64,000 nucleotides of DNA, taken from positions 103,261,936 through 103,325,935 of the forward strand of contig NC_079213.1 in NCBI RefSeq assembly GCF_029633865.1. Direction: 5' to 3'. Of the stretch, positions 11,004 through 21,580 are shown in pieces. The DNA comes from Lampris incognitus. Its lineage: Eukaryota; Chordata; Actinopteri; Lampriformes; Lampridae. Each line of letters starts with the position of its first letter. The first letter of the stretch is position 1. Under the pieces are notes generated by a model, which saw nothing but the letters and a program-made list of their open reading frames with translations, had not been told where the DNA came from and ran no database searches. The translations under genes and the position numbers were made by a program.

Positions 11004-11270
11004 CATGTACGGTGACCTTAGCCTTAGTCTGACTGGTGCCGACTTCACAGCTGTACTCCCCAGCATCGTCCTTGCTCAGACGGTGGACAATGAGGGCCAT
11101 GGACTTCCCAAAGTGCAGCAGCTCATGTTGATCACTGGGGGTCAGGACCACACCATCCTTCTTCCAAATGGGGGTCACCGTCTCCTTGGAAGCTTCACAC
11201 TGTAGACAGACTTTTCTTTGTTCTTCCCCTGTCACATCCTCTAAGGGCCTGAGGAAGACCACAGGGCACT
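11004..11270 (-). CDS. Obscurin-like gene, coding exon 9: Ig domain 7
   Basis: A 267-base phase 1-1 exon, acceptor at 11272-11271, donor GTGGGT at 11003. It codes CPVVFLRPLEDVTGEEQ, VCLQCEA (strand-B Cys), TPIWKKDG (strand-C Trp), and DDAGEYSCEVGTS (strand-F Tyr and Cys), a textbook I-set core. The end KAKVTVHG meets the donor. The EVGTSQTKAKVTV ending is typical of obscurin and obscurin-like 1 Ig repeats. Confidence 0.9.
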
Positions 11271-11439
11271 CTGGAGACACAATGTAGAAATATCTCAGAA
11301 ACATTCCCTGGCGTTTCTCATTAGTGAATGAAGGAAGACCATATGATCATCAACATGCCAATAAGGGACAACTTCAGAGAAACTATAGAATATGAATTAC
11401 TAACTAGCATCAATCCAAGGATAATTTGGTTATTTGTTA

Positions 11440-11800
11440 CCCACGCTCATTCATCCATTCACTATATCCACTTAATCCAATTCAGGGTCACAGGGTTCTG
11501 GAGCCCATCCTAGCAGGAATTGGGCAGAAAGAAGGGAGTCACCCAGGACAGGTTACTAGTCCATCACTGGACCCCCCCCCACACACACACACACACAGTC
11601 ACATTTATGGGCAATTTAGAGTCCCTAATTCATCTAATATAGCATGCATGCTTTTTGACCTTTGCATGAAAACCATGCAAACAGAAGAATATGCTAATTT
11701 CACACAGAGGAGCTCAGCTCAATCCAAGAAAAGAACTGATGTAAAACAACAGTACTCAACACTAAGCCAATGTGCTGCCCACCTCAGGATCAATCTATGT
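11440..11800 (-). mobile_element. SINE-B, decayed copy
   Basis: Plus-strand text shows the reverse of the family: ACTTAATCCAATTCAGGGTC, GGGTTCTGGAGCCCATCC, an (AC)n run at 11577-11597, and TTCATCTAATATAGCATGCA, all diverged. The head is worn beyond box recognition. It lies in the intron between Ig exons 8 and 9. Confidence 0.65.
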
Positions 11801-12102
11801 AAGACAAATAATCTTCATTGGGGCTAGGAAACAGCAGGTACCTCTGACTTTTTAAGGCTCCATCCCCCGCTTATCAAAAGTAAAATTTGAAAGTTGCAAT
11901 AATCCATAGAAAATGTAAAAAAAAAAACAACATTTATTTTAAGCTCCACGTGTTATAAAAGCTTAAAACATGAATTCATTGTGCTTTAACACTGCTATTC
12001 AGCAGAAACGCTGATATTAAAATTATCACACAGATGCATTGTGATTATGCACTGAATTCATTCTTATCTGATCTTTATCCCAATCATTTTAACATGGCTG
12101 AC

Positions 12103-12366
12103 CTTTGACTTTGAGTGTGGTCGTCTCAGTGAAAAGGCCGGCCTTGAAGGTGACCATGCTCTCTTGTGGGCGGAGCCTCTTGATGGTAAGCCTGTGCATG
12201 GTGCCCATGTGGTGGATCCTGTTGATGGAGTTGGCATAGAGGCGGGTGCTGTTAATGAGCCACTCCACATTGGCTACTACGTAGTTAAGCTCACACGAGA
12301 ATGTGGCGCTGCCGTCCTCCTCCACCTCTACCGGCTCAAGGTGTCTGACCAATTTCAGCCTTCGTA
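12103..12366 (-). CDS. Obscurin-like gene, coding exon 8: Ig domain 6
   Basis: A 264-base phase 1-1 exon (88 codons, the shortest of the single-domain exons), acceptor at 12368-12367, donor GTCAGC at 12102. It codes RRLKLVRHLEPVEVEEDG, ATFSCEL (strand-B Cys), NVEWLINS (strand-C Trp), and ESMVTFKAGLF, where strand F has Phe-Lys instead of Tyr-x-Cys. The donor GTCAGC is weaker than its sisters. Confidence 0.85.
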
Positions 12367-13212
12367 CTGTGATTAACGAGAAGAGTTTTTAATGGAAAGT
12401 GGATAACATTGTTAATCATACAAAAACTCAAGAAAGCACATGTAATTAATGTAAAAACCCTACTAAAGTACTGATGCAGCATATGGGGTGTGGTTTGAGT
12501 TTTGTTTGGAGGTATGGAGAATTAGGAGTAGTCCATCTGATCAACAGGGCACGGTTACTACACCGGTGTTTTTGCTCTTAAACACTACCAATACCCAGTA
12601 TTACTACCTTTCACCACTAGAGGGTTCTTTGAAGTTATTTATATCTCGCCAGATGGTAGCCTGGAGGGGATTATGTTTTTGGTTGCGCGCACGTGTGTGT
12701 CTATTTGGCTGCTTCTAACCTCACATACTACTGGGCCTATCAGCTTAATAATTTTTGTGCAGAGTTATGACTGTATGAACAAGGAACTCTCGTGGTTGTG
12801 GTGATTAAAAACCTTTGAAAACCCCATTTTATACCACAATTGAGTGCTAATTCCTCAGCTGGTTTTTCGCCTAAACCTGAGCACCGAACATATGCAGGCA
12901 GTGACTCTGTATTTTCCCTTCTCCTGGTGGGTGACAAAAGGGGTGGTTTTAGCCAAGTCAAACCACCGGAGAAGGGGAGAGCTTCCTGGTGGAGATCTTC
13001 ACTCTACTAAGTGCACTCTTCTAGTTATATATTTAGTCCTCTGGCATCATGTTGCATGTTGTTAGACTGTAATTGACAGAGGTTAGTTTGTTATTTTACA
13101 ACAGTAAACAAAAGTAAATGGTTTGAAAATGACACCAATTCTTTTACATTATTGTTGATTAATGATCAGCATGTTAGGTGCGTTGTAGCCCACATTTAGA
13201 ATGTTATGCACT
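12367..13212. other. Intron, no recognised feature
   Basis: A stretch at 12480-13060 has mixed composition and may be an old interspersed repeat, but I could not match it to another copy in the window. Confidence 0.3.
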
Positions 13213-13693
13213 AATATGTGCTTTTAAAAATTTTTTTTTTGGCTACCCCCGCTTTTTTTCCCCCCAGTTGTACTTGGCCAATTACCTCACTCTTCAAAGC
13301 CATCCCGGTGGTCACTGCTCCACCCCCTCTGCTGATCCGGGGAGGGCTGCAGACTACCACATGCCTCCTCCGATACAAGTGGAGTCGCCAGCTGCTTCTT
13401 TTCACCTGACAGTGAGGAGTTTCACCAGGGGGACGTAGCACGTGGGAGGATCATTGCTATTCCCCCCAGTTCCCCCTCCCAACCAAACAGGCATCCCGAC
13501 CGACCAGAGGAGGTGCTACTGCAGCGACCAGCACACATACCACATCCGGCTTTCCACCAGCAGACACAGCCAATTGTGTCTGTAGGACGCCCGACCAAGC
13601 CGGAGGTAACACGGGGATTCGAACCAGCAATCCCTGTGTTGGTAGGCAGCAGAATAGACTGCTACGCCACCCTGACACTCCAATATGTGCTTT
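13213..13693 (-). mobile_element. SINE-A (tRNA-derived), full copy with target duplication
   Basis: The copy at 13225-13681 lies between direct repeats AATATGTGCTTT (13213-13224 and 13682-13693). On the minus strand the head GGTGGCGTAGCAGTCTATTC is an A-box-like start and GGTTCGAATCCCC a B-box. The body has ACAGACACAATTGGC, CGTGCTACGTCCCCCTGGTG and AGAAGCAGCTGGCGACTCC. The 3' tail is AAGTACAACTGGGGGGAAAA. At least ten copies of this family occur in the window. Confidence 0.9.
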
Positions 13694-13870
13694 AATTTTG
13701 TAATAAGAATATACTTATTTTACAAATGCTGCATTAAAAACTGTAGTGTTGCTCTAACTGAAAAAAATATATAGCTAGCCGACTTGCTACAAATACATTT
13801 CTGAATCCCATCCTTTGTTATTTAAGCAAATCTGTTGTCTAATTCTCTCTCAAACCTTTGTGATCCTTAC

Positions 13871-14137
13871 CTTCTACCTTGACCTGTGCCGTGCTCTTTG
13901 ACCCCCCCGCCATACAGTGGTACTGCCCCCCGTCCATCCCCACGAGTCCGTGGATGGTCATCAGCGCTTGTCTTCCCTCTCTCTTCATACTGTACTTATT
14001 GGAGCTCTTCAAAGCTGTGCGACCTTTGAACCAGCGCACCACCCTGGGGGAGGGGGTAAACTCACAGCTCAAAGTCACTGAGCTGTTCTCCTTAGCCTCA
14101 ATATCTTCCAGGTGGTTGACCACCTGAAGAGGGCGCT
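13871..14137 (-). CDS. Obscurin-like gene, coding exon 7: Ig domain 5
   Basis: A 267-base phase 1-1 exon, acceptor CCAG at 14139-14138, donor GTAAGG at 13870. It codes RPLQVVNHLEDIEAKENS, VTLSCEF (strand-B Cys), VVRWFKGR (strand-C Trp), and DGGQYHCMAGGS (strand-F Tyr and Cys). A full-core Ig, following the Cys-poor domain 4. Confidence 0.9.
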
Positions 14138-14428
14138 CTGGATGGGACAGAGTCAGCATTCGCAGAGTGATAAGACAAGAGGAAATTTGAACCTATCTAT
14201 TAGACAACACTGATAACATTTAGATTTGTAACATGGAGAAAGTGGAACAAAAGGATCAAATTCACCAGATAATAACAAAGCTATAAAATAACAATTGATT
14301 GATAACATTAACGATGCATTCTATTTTAAAGCAGTTATTAAAAACACGTCTCAAAGTGTGAGAAGTTCTCTGAATTGATGCAGCAGAGAAGTGCAATTTT
14401 CTGGACATCACTTGCAAATCCAACTTAC

Positions 14429-14698
14429 CTTTGACGGTGAGCTGAGCTTCAGAGCGGCTCTTGCCAGCTGTGAAGACCACGGGTCCAGACATGGAGCTGT
14501 CTGTGGAAGTGAGGCAGAGACTGTGGACAGTGCCCTCCCTGTCTATGCTAACCATGGGGCCGGACTCCAGCACCTCTCCATTCAGAGTCCACCTCGGAGG
14601 CCTCCCTGACCTCAGACTGGTCTCCACCTGGAACAGGGACGGTTCTGGCTCCGTCACCTCCACTGAACTCATCCCCCGCACTATGCCGATAGCCTGCT
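14429..14698 (-). CDS. Obscurin-like gene, coding exon 6: Ig domain 4
   Basis: A 270-base phase 1-1 exon, acceptor GTGCAG at 14700-14699, donor GTAAGT at 14428. It codes QAIGIVRGMSSVEVTEPE, SLFQVETS where strand B usually has Cys, PPRWTLNG with the core Trp, and SGPVVFTAGKS where strand F usually has Tyr-x-Cys. Both core cysteines are missing, so this domain cannot form the standard intradomain disulphide. It ends AQLTVKG. Confidence 0.88.
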
Positions 14699-15536
14699 CT
14701 GCACAGACAGCCAGAACATATGTTACCAAAGCCAACAAGAACATGGGGGGGAAAAAAAGAACACTCGTGACTTTGGGCTTCGCAAAAATTATTTGTTGTG
14801 TCAATCATATCATGTAAGATGTCTGTGTAAGACTGTGCAGGAATCTAATGCACGTGTTGAGAATAAGAATAATATCATTCTGAATTACACTGTATTCTCT
14901 CTTGGTCTCTCCCTTGTATTCTATCACCTGGTATTGCCCATGAGGTTTCATTCGAGGTAGGATTTCAAAGAAATGCCATCGACAGAGATGCAAGTAAGAC
15001 GTACTCTATCACCTTTAACCTGCTCAAAGAAACCAATCTTTTGATAAAAGTTTTCAAGTGTTTCTGATGTGTCAGCTTGCTTTTCTGGGTTGTTAGTTAA
15101 AAACAAGATTCAGACAAGCTAACTCTAGCTCTGTTGAACTGCTGCAAAAGCGTCTATTTTACAATGTCAGTGTCAAGTATCCATTCGGGATATGATTTAA
15201 AGAATATGTAACGTAACTACTCAATTGAAAATGCGCAGTCAGTACTAGTCCTACTTCCAATTACAAACTTAAGACACTTTTAAACAAGGATCCTGTATCA
15301 CTGTTCACAACAAAGACACACAACAGTTGTGCTTCACGACACTATTGTATGTGTCCTTGTTTTGATATGAACTTCCCACCAAGTCAAATTCTTTGCATGT
15401 GCAAACGTACTTGTCAAACAGTCAAGCATGACTTGACTAAACATACTAAAACCTGACAATTAAATTTTATTTGTATAGCCTAATATCACAAACTACAAAT
15501 TTGCCTCAGTGGACAAGGATGGTCCGAGCAGCTCAC
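14699..15536. other. Intron, little recognised
   Basis: Mostly unique AT-rich sequence. At 15459-15500 TTTTATTTGTATAGCCTAAT is a fragment of a common fish repeat that reappears near 20.93, 46.22 and 61.33 kb. Confidence 0.4.
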
Positions 15537-15803
15537 CCTCCACCAGGAGCTGGCAGGAAGTCCTGTCATCTCCTGCATCACAGGTGTAGGTGTCTTCATC
15601 TGAGGAGCAGACGTCATCGATGGTCAGCTGCCTGTACACATCCTGGCTGATCAGCTGGTACTTCTTACTTGGCAGGAGCTCCCTCCTGTTCTTATACCAC
15701 CTGACCTGAGCATTGGGCCGCGACACTTGACACTCCAGGAGGCCCCGGTGGCGGTACATGGCGATTTTGACCCTCAGGGGACGCAATATTTGAACTGGTA
15801 GCT
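15537..15803 (-). CDS. Obscurin-like gene, coding exon 5: Ig domain 3
   Basis: A 267-base phase 1-1 exon, acceptor TTTCAG at 15805-15804, donor GTGAGC at 15536. It codes LPVQILRPLRVKIAMYRHRG, LLECQVS (strand-B Cys), QVRWYKNR (strand-C Trp), and DEDTYTCDAGDD (strand-F Tyr and Cys), ending CQLLVEG. The TYTCDAGD block is close to the obscurin consensus. Confidence 0.9.
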
Positions 15804-15888
15804 CTGAAAAAGGAAGGCAGTGACATACAAGGGAGGTTTTCTGGGGCAACTATGAACTGTTACTTTTACATTTTTAATATTTTGATTA

Positions 15889-16191
15889 GGAACGATTATA
15901 TTAGAGGGACAGCTCAGGTTGGACGGTTTGGAGACAAAGCAAAAGAGGCAAGATTGAGATGGTTTGGACATGTGTGGAGGAGAGATGGTGGGTATATTGG
16001 GAGAAGGATGCTGAATATGAAACTGCCAGGAAACAGGAAAAGAAGAAGGCCAAAGAGGAGGTTTATGGATGTGGTGTGGGAGGACATGCAGGTGGCTGGT
16101 GTGACAGAGGAAGATGCAGAGGACAGGAAGAAATGGAAACATAAGATCTGCTGTGGCGACCCCTAACGGAAGCAGCCGAAAGTAGTAGTAG
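15889..16191 (+). mobile_element. RTE-like LINE, 3' end
   Basis: The plus strand codes YIRGTAQVGRFGDKAKEARL, RWFGHVWRRDGG, RRRPKRRFMDVVWEDMQ and CCGDP, then a stop and the tail GGAAGCAGCCGAAAG(TAG)n. The same ending, inverted, is at 45.68-45.95 kb, where a longer copy continues into the reverse transcriptase. It is 5'-truncated and lies in an intron, antisense to the host gene. Confidence 0.82.
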
Positions 16192-16667
16192 AATCAATTG
16201 AGAGGCTTTAGAGCTGCGGGCTTGGAGCAAATTGCTCTCGGTATCTTCCTCAAGAATACTTTGCATGTGAAACGGTAAAGGTACATTTAGATACATGTTT
16301 GATCCTTTAGTTAACTGTGACTACATTTGCTGGAGCTGTTATGGATTTACATCAAAAATATATTTCCTAATTTATCCTTAACCTTAAAGCAAAGAGCCAT
16401 CAGTCATCGTTCTGCAGCTGACATAGCGTGACAATTTTTCCAACCCCCCCCATGTGTGTTTTTTTTATTTTAATGAAAGTCAGAATACTACTAAGCACCC
16501 TATTCCCCTCAACATTCACATAAGAAACAACACATTCGTATAAGCAATCATACCACCCTTCCCCACAAATTAAACCTTTCACGTAAGCAACAACATGCAG
16601 TATAATTGACAACACAGGAGTAATGAGTGCAGGTCAGGTATGAAGTAGAAGATGATTACTGGCTCAC

Positions 16668-16772
16668 CTTGTACTGTGAGGGTAGCATAAGAGGAAACCC
16701 GCTCTGCAGTAAATTTGATCTCTCCAGCATGCTCTGGTCTGACCGACTTAAAGCACAGCATGTGGGTTTTAC
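16668..16772 (-). CDS. Obscurin-like gene, coding exon 4: second part of Ig domain 2
   Basis: A 105-base phase 1-1 exon, acceptor TTGCAG at 16778-16773, donor GTGAGC at 16667. It codes KTHMLCFKSVRPEHAGEIK and FTAERVSSYATLTVQG, strands D/E to G of an Ig. Joined to exon 3 it gives 267 bases, the length of a single-exon Ig in this gene. KTHMLCF aligns with KTHTLTL at the same place in domain 1. Strand F has IKF in place of Tyr-x-Cys. Confidence 0.85.
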
Positions 16773-16824
16773 CTGCAATCAGATCCCAAAAACCACATTG
16801 AAATAAAATCCATCTTTTTATCTA

Positions 16825-16970
16825 CAGGTAGTCCCCAGGTTACGAACAAGTCCCGTTTTTGAGTCTGTTCTTATGTCGGATTTGTATGTCAATCAATCAA
16901 TCAATCAAGTTGCATATTATGGCGCTTTTCTAGGCGCAACAGCCACTCAAGGCGCTTTACAATTAATTCA

Positions 16971-17033
<63 letters not shown>

Positions 17034-17145
17034 ATGTAAGTCAGAATAGTTACGTACAGTTCACGTCAAGCGTCAAATAGCCAAATGTTTGCCCTAGTAT
17101 ATATTTTACCTAAAAGATCATAAATATAATAATGCAATCGTAGTT
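16825..17145. repeat. Possible Tigger-like terminus plus (AC)n
   Basis: ACAGGTAGTCCCCAGGTTAC followed by GAACAAGTC resembles the ends of Tigger/pogo-type DNA transposons. AATCAATCAATCAA and a pure (AC)n of about 58 bases (16974-17031) follow. A matching far end was not securely found; GTTCGTACGTACGAG at about 17840 is a weak candidate. Confidence 0.35.
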
Positions 17146-17800
17146 GACTTCTGGACATAATTCACCACAGCTTGTCGTTCGTATGACGCGCTCACTTTAA
17201 GCGCTCAGGGTGTGGCCATGGTGACGCGAGCGCCACGTGGTTGGGCGGGGGTAACGACGACAGGCGCGGCGTGGTGTTCGAAGAGGGAAGTTCGTCTGTT
17301 TTCTCGCAATTTCCACATAGTAATAGCAATAAACACAGTAAAGTACACCTAGTACAGTGTACTTATAGGTATGAAAAACTTAAAAGAAAAATTACATTTC
17401 AAACTCCTCACCTGCCACCGTCCCGGGAGCGGGTCGCGACCGGCGGAGGCCGGCCGTTTGACGCCAGAAACGAGAGCCTCCGCGCCTCACCGGGTAAGTG
17501 AAAAACAGTAAGAGCGTTTCACCTCTCTCTCCGAACGCTTTAATATTCCCACTTTCGTTTCAATCGTGGTCGTTTTCCTTTTCTTCGATGCATCACCGTC
17601 TCTCGTATCAGATTCACGCTTTGAAGCCACGATTACGAGGGTAAACACAAGGCAAATTTAACGCACACAACGTTTACGCGACCCCACTTAATGGCGACGA
17701 CGGCGTGGTATTGTTCTCCCTCGGGCCGACGAACCGCCTAAAACGCGCAGTGTTTTGAGCGTCGCGCGAAGTAGTCCGCCCGTTCGTTAGTACGAACCAT
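17146..17800. other. CpG-dense block inside intron 3 of the Ig gene
   Basis: Rich in CG dinucleotides compared with its AT-rich surroundings (for example GGTCGCGACCGGCGGAGG and GAGCGTCGCGCGAAG). It contains a CCACGTG E-box at 17233-17239 and CACCGGGTAAGTG, which looks like a splice donor on the plus strand near 17489. It could be an internal CpG-island promoter or a GC-rich transposon between the Tigger-like piece and 17880. No open frame is convincing. Confidence 0.4.
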
Positions 17801-17898
17801 CGGTTTTTTTTAAAAAAATAAGCTTTATGGAGGTCGGTTCGTACGTACGAGAGTTCGTATCTACCTATCTAGCTATTACTGCCCTTCGTCGAATTAAT

Positions 17899-18327
17899 AG
17901 TTCACACCCAGCTGTCCGCGGTGGCGTAGCGGTCTAAGCATCGGCTTGGTGTCGATGCAGTTGCCCACTGGGGACTGGGGTTCGCGCCCCGGTCTCGTCA
18001 GATCCGACTATGGCCGGACTCGATGAAGCAGCAATCATTGGCAACGCTGTCTTAGGGAGGGGGGCGGAGTCGGCTTGTGTTCGTCATGTGAATGCGTCTC
18101 TGTGGGTGTCGGAAAAACAGTGGTTCGGCTTGGATTCGCCTTGTCACGAAAGTGGGGAGGCGTCTCCTTCGAGACTGCCGGCCGGAGAGATGCAGTTGGC
18201 GAACGCATGCAGTACGAGGGTGGGTGTTTGAATTAAAATAGGGATCAATTGGCCACTAAATTGGGAGAAAAAAAGGGAAAAATCAGAAATAAATTAAAAA
18301 AATTTTTAAAAAAAAGTTCACACCCAG
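17899..18327 (+). mobile_element. SINE-C (tRNA-derived), full copy with 13-base target duplication
   Basis: The copy at 17912-18314 is bracketed by AGTTCACACCCAG (17899-17911, 18315-18327). The head TGGCGTAGCGGTCTAAGCAT is an A-box and GGTTCGCGCCCC a B-box, so it derives from a tRNA. The tail reads CACTAAATTGGGAGAAAAAA and ends in an A-rich run. Length is about 403 bases. A 5'-truncated copy sits in the LINE at 46.8 kb. Confidence 0.92.
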
Positions 18328-18584
18328 AAGATGTGAAGTAAACCTTTTTTTCTTCTACTTTTTGCAACCGAATGGTTGCCGTGGTAACAAGTGGTGCTTA
18401 CCTGCCTTGCTCAAGGACACCCAAAGCTGAAATATAGATACCGAAATATAGATATATTTTCTTTCTATCCAAAAACATTTTTTCAGCTTTAGCCAATAAT
18501 TTGATTCTTCTCATCTTCTTGGAAAATAAAAGTGTCCTATGAACATGGAGACATTCCATTTCCTGAAGTTATGGTAGTGTAAAC

Positions 18585-18715
18585 TACTAATAAGACACGT
18601 TAGCCCCTAGCAAATGGGTCTGACCTTTTAGCCGAGCGGTTAGTGATGTCGCCTTGTGGTGCAGTACACCCCGTATCGAATCCCGCACCGGGAAAGAAAA
18701 TAACTGGTTACAATA
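18585..18715 (+). mobile_element. SINE-D (short tRNA-like element)
   Basis: Starts GTAAACTACTAATAAGACAC, has TAGCCGAGCGGTTAGTGATG (A-box-like) and CCCCGTATCGAATCCCGC (B-box-like), and ends AAAATAACTGGTTACA. Minus-strand copies lie at 43384-43517 and 59672-59802, and related ones at 31068-31436 and 34534-34672. It resembles a Ser/Leu-type tRNA head with little added body. Confidence 0.7.
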
Positions 18716-19523
18716 TCTTCAAACACCAGAGGAAGAAAAACGATGCAGATGTTCACGTCCTGTTTCTACCTTTCATTTTCTAGCATCACATTAGTTTAAC
18801 CGTCACGCATTTTATACTTTTCCTTTTTACTGAAAAAGAATATATATTATAAATATATGAGGTAGAATTCATAGAACTAAATTTTTCTATTTTTCACATT
18901 TTAAAAGCGCTCCTCCAGGTTCAGTTTCTCTCAACCAATCTCTTCTTTCAGATACTCACGATAGCATTACACTCATTTACATACATCCAATAAGGTAAAA
19001 TCAAAAAATATGAAACCCCGCCCAAACTTACTATAAAACCGCTTGTACTTGTCACTCAAAGGTCGCCTCGTGAATATTAATAAGAACTAGACCACGCCCT
19101 CACAGTTCTTGTGACAATTGAGAACAATTATGGATAAAGATATAAGAAAACATTTGTCATTTACAAATAAAATGTTTTTTTTTCTCATGCCATGTTCAAT
19201 ATTTCTAGCCGGGAAATGTTAAATATGAATGGTGATTTTGGAAGGATTTAAAAAGCAAAATGGATGATAGTGCAAGTTTTTACATTGACCCAGTCAGGAA
19301 ATATAAATTCATAGGGTGATTTAAAAACCTGCCGCAAGGACAGACAGATGAGCAGACACCATCATCTGAGTGACAGATCATTTGACACAGTGAAGTGATT
19401 GTTTGATAGATTGGTTTGAATTGTGAATGGGAGGAAATCTGAATGAGAAAAAGGTCTTTCAGCCTGTATTTTAGCTGGTAGCATGGTTTTCTGAGATGCG
19501 CTTGTGTGGGTGCACACACTCAC
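18716..19523. other. Intron 3, remaining part, nothing recognised
   Basis: AT-rich sequence up to the donor of exon 3 at 19523. No supported repeat. Confidence 0.35.
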
Positions 19524-19685
19524 CCTGGTGTCTGATCTTGATGTTGTCACTGGGTCGGATCCGGCTGTCATCTCGGTACCATCGACCATCAACGTCCATC
19601 TGGTTGACCTCACACAGGAAGTTGACTGTCTGACGCTCCATGATGTCAACATCCTCCAGTTCCCTCTCTATACAGATGTCTCTGG
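19524..19685 (-). CDS. Obscurin-like gene, coding exon 3: first part of Ig domain 2
   Basis: A 162-base phase 1-1 exon, acceptor TGCCAG at 19691-19686, donor GTGAGT at 19523. It codes RDICIERELEDVDIMERQ, VNFLCEV (strand-B Cys), and DGRWYRDD (strand-C Trp), ending IKIRHQG at the junction. The domain finishes in exon 4 after a 2.75 kb intron, the only Ig domain here cut by an intron. Confidence 0.87.
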
Positions 19686-20165
19686 CTGGCAGAGGTACAA
19701 CCAACAGAGAGGGGAAAAAAGGGATGAGTTGATGACTGGCAACTCATACAAAAGTACTACTTTCTGGAGTATATCCTACAGTATTTATTGTACTTGGTTT
19801 TAATGTTTGCCGCTGAGTTTTTCTGTGCTCCCCAAAGCTGTTCTTCCATAGAGAGGCTTCTGGTTTGGTCAAACATGTTCCAGTCCAGCCTTGTGCTCGA
19901 GTTTGATTCATTTCCATCTTGTATATTATAAACTAAAACTTATATATTGTTCATTGTACACAAAATCAACACATTAATTTGAAAATTTACCCATAACTCA
20001 CAGACTCCTATTTTAGGCTTTTGCCTAAAATAGAATGATGTAAATACAGTTTTGTACATTGGTATTTCATATTCTGTCAGTATAATTTGATAATGACAAA
20101 GAATTTACTAAAATAGGTAGAAAGTAAATTACAAGTAATGTAATTTGATCATTTGTTTTTATGGA

Positions 20166-20510
20166 TACTCCCCCCCCCCTTTTTTTTTTTTTGGTTTTGT
20201 CCCCAGTTGTACCTGTCCAATTACCCCACTCTTCCGAGCTGTACCGGTCGTTGCTCCACCCCCTCTGCCGATCTTGGGAGGGCTGCAGACTACCACATGC
20301 CTCCTCCAATACATGTGGAGTCTCCAGCTGCTTCTTTTCACCTGACAGTAAGGAGTTTCACCAGGGGGATGTAGCACATGGGAGGATCACACTATTCCCC
20401 CCAGTTCTCCCTCCCCCCTGAACAGGTGCCCTGACCGACCAAAGGAGGCGCCAGTGCAGCGACCAGGACACACACCCACATCTGGCTTCCCACTCGCAGA
20501 CACAACCAAT
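20166..20510 (-). mobile_element. SINE-A, tail-side part of a split copy
   Basis: Plus-strand text carries the reverse family sequence: TTGTACCTGTCCAATTACCC, GGGAGGGCTGCAGACTACC, CTTTTCACCTGACAGTAAGG, up to CACAACCAAT at 20510. The head side resumes at 21110-21208 after two other elements, so the SINE is older than them. Confidence 0.85.
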
Positions 20511-20917
20511 CGGCTCTGTGCAGTCTGTGTAGTCCACTGACTTCCGGTTTCTACTGCAGCGGTCATACCAGTTTACTGTTTGTTGGTGTGTGCTATTGAC
20601 AATGGCATATTTTTCGCGATGGCTGCAAGATTTACCATGGCTAAATGTCGACGACATGCACAGAATTGTCGACAAACTCAGGAAAGTTTGTCGACAATTC
20701 TGTGCATGTCATTGACATTTAGCCATTAGGCATTGCAACAAACTTTCCTGAGTTTGTCGACAATTCTGTGCATGTCGTTGACATTTAGCCATGGTAAATC
20801 TTGCAGGCATTGTGAAAAATATGCCATTGTTAAGAGCACACACCAACAAACAGGAAACTGGTATGACCGCTGCAGTAGAAACCGGAAGTCAGTGGACTAC
20901 AAATATGCACAGAGTCG
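20511..20917. mobile_element. Palindromic MITE with long arms and nested hairpins
   Basis: The outer arms carry CGGCTCTGTGCA and, from 20528, TGTAGTCCACTGACTTCCGG; the reverse complement ends the element (GACTACA to 20901, then TGCACAGAG). Arms of about 130 bases also hold the CTGCAGCGGTCATACCAGTT stretch. The centre has three copies, one inverted, of a module with GTCGACAATTCTGTGCATG and TGACATTTAGCCA. A one-arm copy is at 28925-29045. No coding part. Confidence 0.75.
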
Positions 20918-21109
20918 ATTGTCAAGTCAAGTTTATTTATATAGCACATTTAAAACAACCACAGTTGAACCAAAGTGCTGCACAAGCTTAAAATACAATA
21001 TAAAATAAGTAACACATATGAATATGAAAATACATGTAAAAGTAAAATAAAGGAATTAAAATGTAAACAATAAAAAAAGAGTAAAAGTATATTTCCACAA
21101 TAAAATCAC
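20918..21109. repeat. Common fish repeat, tail type
   Basis: TCAAGTCAAGTTTATTTATA then TAGCACATTTAAAACAACCAC and an A-rich stretch, matching short fragments at 15.46, 46.22 and 61.32 kb. Probably the 3' end of a retroposed repeat lodged in SINE-A. Confidence 0.5.
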
Positions 21110-21208
21110 GATTGTGGCTGAAGGGACGCCTGACCATGCTGGAGGTAACACGGGGATTCGAACCGTTGGTAGGCAACGGAATAGACCACCATGCCACCCG
21201 GACACCTG
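21110..21208 (-). mobile_element. SINE-A, head-side part of the split copy
   Basis: ATTGTGGCTGAAGGGACGCC then GAGGTAACACGGGGATTCGA (B-box in reverse) and ATGCCACCCGGACACC, the tRNA-like head. It continues the piece ending at 20510. Confidence 0.8.
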
Positions 21209-21580
21209 TTTTTATGTATACTTGATTAAAAAAAAATTCCCAATATAATACCCTTTGATGTGAATACTGTATGGTGTAAATAATATATCGCACAGAAACC
21301 TTCTCTTTTTTCACCAATGAAGAGAGGGAGAAAAGAGACTTAGGGGGGAAAAGATAGATAGGTAGGTGGGTAGGTACTAGATGGGTAGATAGATAGATCG
21401 ATTGACTTCATTAATCCTGGGAGGGAAATTGCATTGTTAAAGCAGCCTGGCACAAATCAACACTTGGTACTTTATAAAACAAATTGCAATCGAATAGCAA
21501 AGAAATTATATATAGACTATAAAAGTAAAACTGTGAGAAATGTATATAAAACTATAATAAGGTCAGGGGCAGCAGTCTAC

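Noticed and set aside
16825-17880. A complete Tigger transposon
   Set aside because: Only the left end resembles the family; a convincing inverted right end and transposase were not found.
17912-18010. A functional tRNA gene
   Set aside because: A-box and B-box are present but the sequence continues as a 403-base SINE with target duplications; no clean cloverleaf end.
20638-20727. microRNA precursor
   Set aside because: The hairpin is part of a repeated MITE with further copies of the same module; no evidence for a processed small RNA.
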